Origin: Methylococcaceae bacterium
GTDB taxonomy: Bacteria > Pseudomonadota > Gammaproteobacteria > Methylococcales > Methylomonadaceae
NCBI GenBank assembly: GCA_006844585.1
Contig: SPJM01000030.1
Location: 1 to 32,092, forward strand
Direction: 5' to 3'
DNA: 32,092 nucleotides
Shown here in pieces: positions 27,179 through 32,092 of the stretch. A program made the translations under genes and the position numbers. Numbering within the stretch: position 1 is the first letter of the stretch; each line of letters opens with the position of its first letter. The notes below the pieces were generated by a model, which saw only the letters and a program-made list of their open reading frames with translations, was not told the DNA's origin and did not search any database.

Positions 27179-27901
27179 ATGAAAAAATTCATTTATATTC
27201 TGTTATTAATTTTGCCGGTCAGCGTTTTCGCCAGCAGCGGCGGCATGGATCTCGACGATGCCGATGTTGATATGTCGGATTATTCTTCTATTGAGCGCGG
27301 CGCGAAATATTATGTAACCTATTGTCTGGGTTGTCACTCCACCAAACATATGCGTTATAAACGCATTGCTTTGGATCTGGAACTGGATGAGGCCAAAGTG
27401 CTGGAAGCAATCGCTCCATACGGCGCCAATATCTATGACCCCATGCTGACTGCGATGAACAAACACGATTCGACAAAATGGTTCGGCACCAACCCGCCGG
27501 ATTTATCGTTGATTGCTCGTTCACGCGGCGCGGATTGGTTATATAGCTACCTGAAAGGCTTCTATAAAGACTCAGACAGCCCTCTGGGAGCCAATAACGC
27601 TATTTTCAAAGATGTCGGCATGCCGAACGTTTTATGGCAATTACAAGGCGAACAGTCGCCCGTCATCAAAAACGAAAACGGCCAGGAAGTTATCACCAAG
27701 CTGATTTCCACCAAACCGGGCACAATGTCCGCCAAGGAATTCGACAAACTGGTCAATGATCTGGTTAATTTCCTGGTTTACGTCGGCGAACCCGTGCAAT
27801 TGGAAAGACAAAAAATGGGTAAATATGTCTTATTATTCATCTTTTTGTTTACAGCAATTGCCTATTTGCTGAAACGTGAATATTGGAGAGACATCCATTA
27901 A
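27179..27901 (+). CDS. petC: Cytochrome c1 of the bc1 complex
   Basis: Cytochrome c1 receives electrons from the Rieske protein and passes them to soluble cytochrome c. The 240-residue protein has a cleavable signal peptide (about 1-18, ending VFA-SS), one covalent heme motif CLGCH (49-53), NPPDLSLIARSRG, and the axial methionine region GMPNVLWQLQG. A C-terminal membrane anchor (about 215-233, YVLLFIFLFTAIAYLL) precedes KREYWRDIH. It completes petABC, with a strong hairpin 10 bases after its stop. Confidence 0.96.
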   Translation: MKKFIYILLLILPVSVFASSGGMDLDDADVDMSDYSSIERGAKYYVTYCLGCHSTKHMRYKRIALDLELDEAKVLEAIAPYGANIYDPMLTAMNKHDSTKWFGTNPPDLSLIARSRGADWLYSYLKGFYKDSDSPLGANNAIFKDVGMPNVLWQLQGEQSPVIKNENGQEVITKLISTKPGTMSAKEFDKLVNDLVNFLVYVGEPVQLERQKMGKYVLLFIFLFTAIAYLLKREYWRDIH

Positions 27902-27910
27902 TCCACCAAC

Positions 27911-27937
27911 CTTGCGCAATCATCGTGATTGCGCAAG
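27911..27937 (+). terminator. Strong hairpin ending the petABC operon
   Basis: A perfect 12-bp stem CTTGCGCAATCA / TGATTGCGCAAG closes a 3-base loop, ten bases after the petC stop. It is followed by CCTCCTCTTCC rather than a plain U-run. Position and strength point to the transcript end. Confidence 0.65.
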
Positions 27938-28110
27938 CCTCCTCTTCCCCCCTAGCCACACAACTGGTTCTAAGCGTAAATATCCCTCATAAAGCATCAC
28001 TTCCATCGGCCTTCGTTGTTTATGGCAATTCTTGAAATTCTGTTTTTTCAATTTGTTAAGCAATGCACCCATTATTGGCCGCCATTTTCGAAATCCGGGT
28101 TAAATTTCCA

Positions 28111-28119
28111 TGTTATAAT
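28111..28119 (+). promoter_or_regulatory. Extended -10 promoter of sspAB
   Basis: TG-T-TATAAT is a perfect extended -10 element, 45 bases before the sspA start. No good -35 is seen at 16-18 bases, which is acceptable for an extended -10. A GC-rich stretch (GCGCCGACC) follows directly, the kind of discriminator linked to stringent or growth-rate control; that last point is inference. Confidence 0.6.
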
Positions 28120-28163
28120 GCGCCGACCTGCAACAAATCGCATATCGAAAGAGGTTATTCTCA

Positions 28164-28799
28164 GTGGCAAATAATACCACCCGAAAATCTGTAATGACTC
28201 TTTTTTCCTCACAAACATGCGCAATGAGTCATTGCGCCAGGCTGGTGCTTCACGAGAAAGGCATTACCGCCGACATTGAGTACTTTGAAGCCTCCGATCC
28301 GCCTGAAGATCTGATTGAACTAAACCCCAACGGTACTTCGCCTACCTTGGTGGAAAGGGATTTGGTGCTTTATGATTCCCGGATTATTATGGAATATCTG
28401 GATGAGCGTTTTCCGCATCCGCCCCTGCATCAAATGGACCCGGTTTCTCGGGCCAATTCTCGAATGCTGATAAAACGCATAGATCAGGACTGGTATCAAT
28501 TATTGGATGAGATTTTACATTCCGGCGAAAAAAAATCCGCCAGAGCTAAAAAAATGCTCAAAGAAAGCTTGATAGCCTCAGCGCCGGTTTTTGAAGCGAC
28601 GCCTTATTTCATGAGCGACGAATATTCCTTAGTGGATTGCGCTATCTCGCCATTGCTATGGCGATTGCCCAGCCTCGGCATAGATATCACCACCCTGGGC
28701 CGCGGCATTACCGCTTACTCCAACAGGCTATTTTCCCGAAAAGCTTTTCAGAACAGCTTGAGTCCCTTAGAACAAGAAATGATTTCATCCAAAAAATGA
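28164..28799 (+). CDS. sspA: Stringent starvation protein A
   Basis: SspA is a glutathione-transferase-fold protein that binds RNA polymerase and alters transcription in starvation and stress. The 211-residue protein has the N-terminal thioredoxin-like half (VMTLFSSQTCAMSHCARLVL, NPNGTSPTLVERDLVLYDSR, IIMEYLDERFPHPPLH) and an all-helical C-terminal half. The start is GTG at 28164, backed by GAGG about nine bases upstream. An internal ATG ten codons later (MTLFSS) is also possible. It overlaps sspB by four bases (ATGA) and follows petABC, a conserved order. Confidence 0.95.
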   Translation: MANNTTRKSVMTLFSSQTCAMSHCARLVLHEKGITADIEYFEASDPPEDLIELNPNGTSPTLVERDLVLYDSRIIMEYLDERFPHPPLHQMDPVSRANSRMLIKRIDQDWYQLLDEILHSGEKKSARAKKMLKESLIASAPVFEATPYFMSDEYSLVDCAISPLLWRLPSLGIDITTLGRGITAYSNRLFSRKAFQNSLSPLEQEMISSKK

Positions 28800-29182
28800 C
28801 TTCACTAAAACCTTATCTCATTCGTTCCATTTATGAATGGATCATCGACAATCATTTAACGCCGCATCTACTGGTCGATGCGGCTCATGAAGACGCCATC
28901 TTGCCTGAGGCTTTTGTCGAAGACGGTAAAATCGTTTTGAATTTACGCCCGGAAGCAATTAGGGATTTGCTGTTAGGTAATGAAGAAATCCAGTTTAACG
29001 CCCGATTTTCCGGCGAACCTATGCAAATCGTTGCGCCGCTCAGTTCCATCTTGGCGATATACGCTAAAGAAAACGGCAAAGGGATGATTTTCGATGATGA
29101 TGAATATAACGATGACACGCCTCCTGAACCGCCGGAAAAGAAAGCTCGGCCCAACAAGCCGCAATTGAAGGTCGTTAAATAA
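28796..29182 (+). CDS. sspB: ClpXP adaptor SspB
   Basis: SspB tethers ssrA-tagged proteins to ClpX for degradation after ribosome rescue. The 128-residue protein has the substrate-binding domain with PYLIRSIYEWIIDNHLTPHL, the GKIVLNLRPEAIRDL strand-helix and IQFNARFSGEPMQIVAPLSS. A flexible acidic and proline-rich linker leads to the C-terminal ClpX-binding motif PQLKVVK. A longer frame back to 28637 is only an overlap with sspA; the ATG at 28796 coupled to the sspA stop is the start. It converges on the DUF1820 gene with five bases between the stops. Confidence 0.95.
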   Translation: MTSLKPYLIRSIYEWIIDNHLTPHLLVDAAHEDAILPEAFVEDGKIVLNLRPEAIRDLLLGNEEIQFNARFSGEPMQIVAPLSSILAIYAKENGKGMIFDDDEYNDDTPPEPPEKKARPNKPQLKVVK

Positions 29183-29187
29183 AATAT

Positions 29188-29523
29188 TTATTTATCTCCC
29201 GGCGAGTATAAGGTGGAAATTTTCGATTTACCCTCTGCGCCGCCATCCTTTCCGGAAATAATTTTCGCCGCGCCGCGCCTTTTCACTTGATCAATGCGTA
29301 TAATTTCATGCATGGGGATAAAGGAACGCTCCACGCCTTCAAACTCGGCGCGAATTTTATCCTCCGAAGGATCCACTACAATTGAACTTTTTTCACCAAA
29401 CAAAAAACCTTCTACAATCACGAATCCGTACATATCGCCTTGATAAACGCTTTTCGCATAAAGCTCATAAACCTGTTCCTGGTTTACAAAAATAATTTTA
29501 TAAATATTCTTTTTATCTGTCAT
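29188..29523 (-). CDS. DUF1820 family protein
   Basis: This 111-residue protein matches the DUF1820 family of small cytosolic proteins common in gammaproteobacteria and of unknown function. Visible features are YKIIFVNQEQVYELYAKSVY, GFVIVEGFLFGEKSSIVVDP and FEGVERSFIPMHEIIRIDQV, then a Lys/Gly-rich tail. A frame from 29559 adds 12 residues overlapping the upstream gene; the ATG at 29523 (MTDKKNIYK) is preferred. It starts 8 bases after the response-regulator gene ends, so it is probably the last gene of that signalling operon. A role in that pathway is inference. Confidence 0.85.
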   Translation of the reverse strand: MTDKKNIYKIIFVNQEQVYELYAKSVYQGDMYGFVIVEGFLFGEKSSIVVDPSEDKIRAEFEGVERSFIPMHEIIRIDQVKRRGAAKIISGKDGGAEGKSKISTLYSPGDK

Positions 29524-29531
29524 AAATTTGA

Positions 29532-30662
29532 TTATTTCTCCGCCAAAGCATCGGCGCAACTTAATTCCACCAAGGTAATATCATCCGCTTGCTGCGCTTG
29601 ACCGCGAAACCTCAACACTGCCTGGCTTAAGAAAGTTATTTCCGCCCGGCTTTGCAGCATTTCCGCTATTGAGCTTTCTAAGCGAAACTGTCCGAACTCT
29701 TCTTCATCCTGATTAACAACTTCCGTAATGCCGTCTGAATAGGCATACACATGATCATCAAGGCTTAACTCCAGGGTCTCCGCTTGATTAAAATCCTGCG
29801 GAATAATGCCCAAGGCCAGCATTGATGACTGAATTCTACGCCATAATTGATCGCCGCGATAAATTAACACCTCCGACATGCCGCAATTGAGGACTTTTAA
29901 ATGCATGGAATGACAGGAAAATTCCAGTAATATTACACCCAGAAACAGTCCGGTAGGCATTTTTTCCAATAATTGCCGATTAATTTCTCCGGCTATTTCA
30001 GAAAGCGGCAGGCCTTTTTCGGTCATGGTGTAAAAAATATCGAACACGATCGGCCCGCAAACCGCCGCCATCAAGCCATGCCCGGTAAAGTCTCCCAACA
30101 TAATATGTCGAGTGCCATCCGGTTTATTGGCCGATAGCAAAACATCACCGGAAGTTTTTTCCACCGGTTCTTCCAAGCAACGCAAATCGCGATCATAAAA
30201 TACTTTGGAAGATCGCATTTTTAAAATGATGTCTTCTATCGTTTCGCGTTCGAAGGTTAACTCCTCTTTGGCCTTTTTTAACTCCGCCTGTAATTCAAGC
30301 ATCCGTTTGCCGGACTGCAAGCGCGCTTTCAATTCGGATTGATCATAAGGTTTGGCGATATAATCGTTGGCGCCGCTATCCAGACCGTTAACAATATCTT
30401 TAACATCATTTCGAGCGGTTAATAAAATAATGTAAGGAGGTTCAATTGATGCGCATTCAGCAATCCGCCTACACAAACCCAAGCCGTCCAGATTCGGCAT
30501 TTCCCAATCGATTAATAATAGCTTCGGCGACTCGGCTTGCTGAAAAACCTCCCAAGCCAATTCGCCGTCTTCCACGGCGATAGGATCGTAACCCCATTTT
30601 TTCGCCATCGCATTTAGCATAGTCCGCGAAGTTAAGTCATCTTCGGCAATTAACAATTTCAT
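29532..30662 (-). CDS. Response regulator with PP2C/SpoIIE-type phosphatase output
   Basis: The 376-residue protein has a receiver domain (1-120) with phosphoacceptor Asp52 in [12 protein letters not shown], the Thr in LLTARN and Lys in YIAKPY. A coiled-coil helix follows (about 122-155, rich in Lys/Glu). The rest is a PPM/SpoIIE serine phosphatase domain with [19 protein letters not shown] and YSDGITEV, whose acidic residues bind two metals. Such regulators, like RssB/RsbU-type proteins, dephosphorylate anti-anti-sigma (STAS) proteins. No STAS or anti-sigma gene is adjacent, so the target is unknown. Its ATG overlaps the stop of the hybrid kinase gene (ATGA), so the kinase is probably its partner. 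Confidence 0.93.
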   Translation of the reverse strand: MKLLIAEDDLTSRTMLNAMAKKWGYDPIAVEDGELAWEVFQQAESPKLLLIDWEMPNLDGLGLCRRIAECASIEPPYIILLTARNDVKDIVNGLDSGANDYIAKPYDQSELKARLQSGKRMLELQAELKKAKEELTFERETIEDIILKMRSSKVFYDRDLRCLEEPVEKTSGDVLLSANKPDGTRHIMLGDFTGHGLMAAVCGPIVFDIFYTMTEKGLPLSEIAGEINRQLLEKMPTGLFLGVILLEFSCHSMHLKVLNCGMSEVLIYRGDQLWRRIQSSMLALGIIPQDFNQAETLELSLDDHVYAYSDGITEVVNQDEEEFGQFRLESSIAEMLQSRAEITFLSQAVLRFRGQAQQADDITLVELSCADALAEK

Positions 30663-32092
30663 GACAAAACCTCATTCATGTGTTCCGTTAATGCCGCAAA
30701 ATACGATTCCAAATCTTTTTCTTTTTGTTTTAGTCGCACCATATCGCCTTGTTTCCCGGCTTGCTCTATTTCATAGCTCAATCCGCTTAACGCCATAGCT
30801 CCGACATTAGCGGCGGAGCCTTTAATTTTATGCGCTAGAGAAGCTGCTTGCTCAATATCATCAGCGGACAGAGCTTGTTTAAACTTATCAATTTGAACCG
30901 GCATATCCTGTAAAAAAGCATCCACAACCGTTTGAATCAATTCCTGATCATCCATCAAGCGTTCGCTTAAAGCCGGATAATCAAAAACCGGCGCTTCCTT
31001 TTCAAGTTCTTCTTCGCTTTGCTCAGCCACCGCTGCCGCCTCGGCATCAGCTTGTTGTTTAAGTTCGCTCTGTTCGGCGCGGCTTGACGCCAACCAATGC
31101 TCCAGCTTTTGTTGTAAAACGGCAATATTAACCGGTTTGGAAATAAAATCATCCATTCCAACCGCCATGCATTTATCCCGGTCGCTTTGCATGGCGTTCG
31201 CCGTCATCGCAATCACCGTCACCTGATGATTACGCACTGCGGATGATTCATCTCTAATCGCCTCTGTCGCGGAAAAACCATCCAACACCGGCATTTGACA
31301 GTCCATAAACACCAAATCATAGTTTCGCACACTCAGCTTATCTAAGGCTTGTTGCCCGTTGTTAGCAGTTTCAATTCGTAAACCAAATTTTTTCAGCATT
31401 CCCTTAGCAACAATTTGGTTGGTCTCATTATCATCCACCACCAACACGTCGGCATCGAATTTTGGCATTTTTTCTTGTACGCTATGTCGAGTAATAATAG
31501 GTTTAGTTGTATTAGAGGCGTCAACTCCCGCCATTTGTTTCAACGCTACATATAAATCAGCCAAATGCACGGGTTTGCTCAAATAAGCGGAAAAGCCCAA
31601 ATCCTGCATTTTCTTAGCGTCGCCGCGCTGCCCTTTGCCGGTAATCAAGGCCGTTTTTATGCCCTGCAATTGTTTATCCTGAGCCATTATTTTCGCCAAA
31701 CTAACCCCGTCCATACCCGGCATTTGCATATCGATCAATACTAAAGTGAAGGGTTTCTCAAGCGCAGCCGCTTCATACAGCGATTGTAAAGCCTCCGGCC
31801 CGCTGCTGGTCATCTCGCAAGGCACTTTCCAATAACTTAAAAATTCCTGCATGACCTCGCGGTTGGCCTGATTATCATCAACCACTAAAATTCGCTGACT
31901 GCTTAACGCTTGCAAAGGAAAATCCGGCGTTTTTTGGCTAGAGTTTTCTAAATCCAGGGTAAACCAAAAAGTAGAGCCTTGATCAAGCTCGCTTTCTATA
32001 CCGATTTCGCCGCCCATCATTTCAACCAATTGTTTACTAATCGCCAAGCCCAATCCGGTGCCGCCATATTGTCGCGTAGTTGAGCTATCAGC
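30659..32092 (-). CDS. Hybrid sensor histidine kinase, C-terminal part (runs off the window)
   Basis: The gene begins beyond position 32092; the open frame continues to the window edge, reading [20 protein letters not shown] at its upstream end. What is visible is the end of the HATPase domain (G2 box [10 protein letters not shown], then [11 protein letters not shown]), a receiver domain ([14 protein letters not shown], with Asp in [13 protein letters not shown]), a second receiver ([13 protein letters not shown], with Asp in [13 protein letters not shown]) and a histidine phosphotransfer domain ([14 protein letters not shown]). This is the BarA/ArcB-like tripartite layout with two receivers. 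The sensor part is not visible, so the signal is unknown. It is translationally coupled to the response regulator downstream. Confidence 0.95.
   Translation of the reverse strand, partial: ADSSTTRQYGGTGLGLAISKQLVEMMGGEIGIESELDQGSTFWFTLDLENSSQKTPDFPLQALSSQRILVVDDNQANREVMQEFLSYWKVPCEMTSSGPEALQSLYEAAALEKPFTLVLIDMQMPGMDGVSLAKIMAQDKQLQGIKTALITGKGQRGDAKKMQDLGFSAYLSKPVHLADLYVALKQMAGVDASNTTKPIITRHSVQEKMPKFDADVLVVDDNETNQIVAKGMLKKFGLRIETANNGQQALDKLSVRNYDLVFMDCQMPVLDGFSATEAIRDESSAVRNHQVTVIAMTANAMQSDRDKCMAVGMDDFISKPVNIAVLQQKLEHWLASSRAEQSELKQQADAEAAAVAEQSEEELEKEAPVFDYPALSERLMDDQELIQTVVDAFLQDMPVQIDKFKQALSADDIEQAASLAHKIKGSAANVGAMALSGLSYEIEQAGKQGDMVRLKQKEKDLESYFAALTEHMNEVLS

Overview
This 32 kb window reads as chromosomal DNA of a gammaproteobacterium. 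The evidence is the set and order of genes: a kdsD-kdsC-lptC-lptA-lptB-rpoN-hpf-rapZ string, a divergent mla-murA-hisGDC-petABC-sspAB string, and a minCDE operon. A methanotroph-type Methylococcales genome would fit, but that is inference; no methane-oxidation gene is present. There are no rRNA or tRNA genes, CRISPR arrays or complete insertion sequences. Most of the window is housekeeping.

Region by region. Bases 1-860 hold a frameshifted cupin fragment and a small secreted protein built from three copies of a proline/tyrosine-rich repeat. Its upstream region carries a large imperfect palindrome with a promoter-like pair inside it. Bases 864-2860 are thiC on the minus strand under a clear TPP riboswitch. 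Bases 3086-4770 are a PiT phosphate transporter behind a Pho-box-like site. Bases 4900-6200 form a small decaying accessory island: an intact DUF433 antitoxin beside a twice-frameshifted DUF5615 toxin, a MITE-like inverted repeat, and a HicB antitoxin with an apparently N-terminally damaged HicA. A 600-base gene-free, G-poor stretch follows. minC-minD-minE and a small winged-helix gene run from 6810 to 8946.

From 9009 to 17921 everything lies on the minus strand: mgtE, rapZ, hpf, rpoN, the LPS export genes lptB/A/C, the KDO genes kdsC/kdsD, and a Ca/Na exchanger. Transcribed away from it is mlaF-E-D-B, murA, hisG-D-C, petA-B-C (cytochrome bc1) and sspA-B (17.9-29.2 kb). The last block (29188-32092, minus) is a signalling operon: a hybrid histidine kinase running off the window, a response regulator with a PP2C/SpoIIE-type output domain, and a DUF1820 gene.

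The envelope genes act together: KdsD/KdsC supply KDO, LptABC export LPS, Mla proteins maintain outer-membrane lipid asymmetry and MurA starts peptidoglycan synthesis. The strongest unexplained signals are a pair of 158-bp palindromic elements (10515-10672 and 23755-23912) fused to the 3' ends of rapZ and hisD, the repeat-protein locus with its structured upstream region, and the island where antitoxins survive while their toxins decay. mlaC (and ibaG) and ptsN are missing from their usual operon slots.
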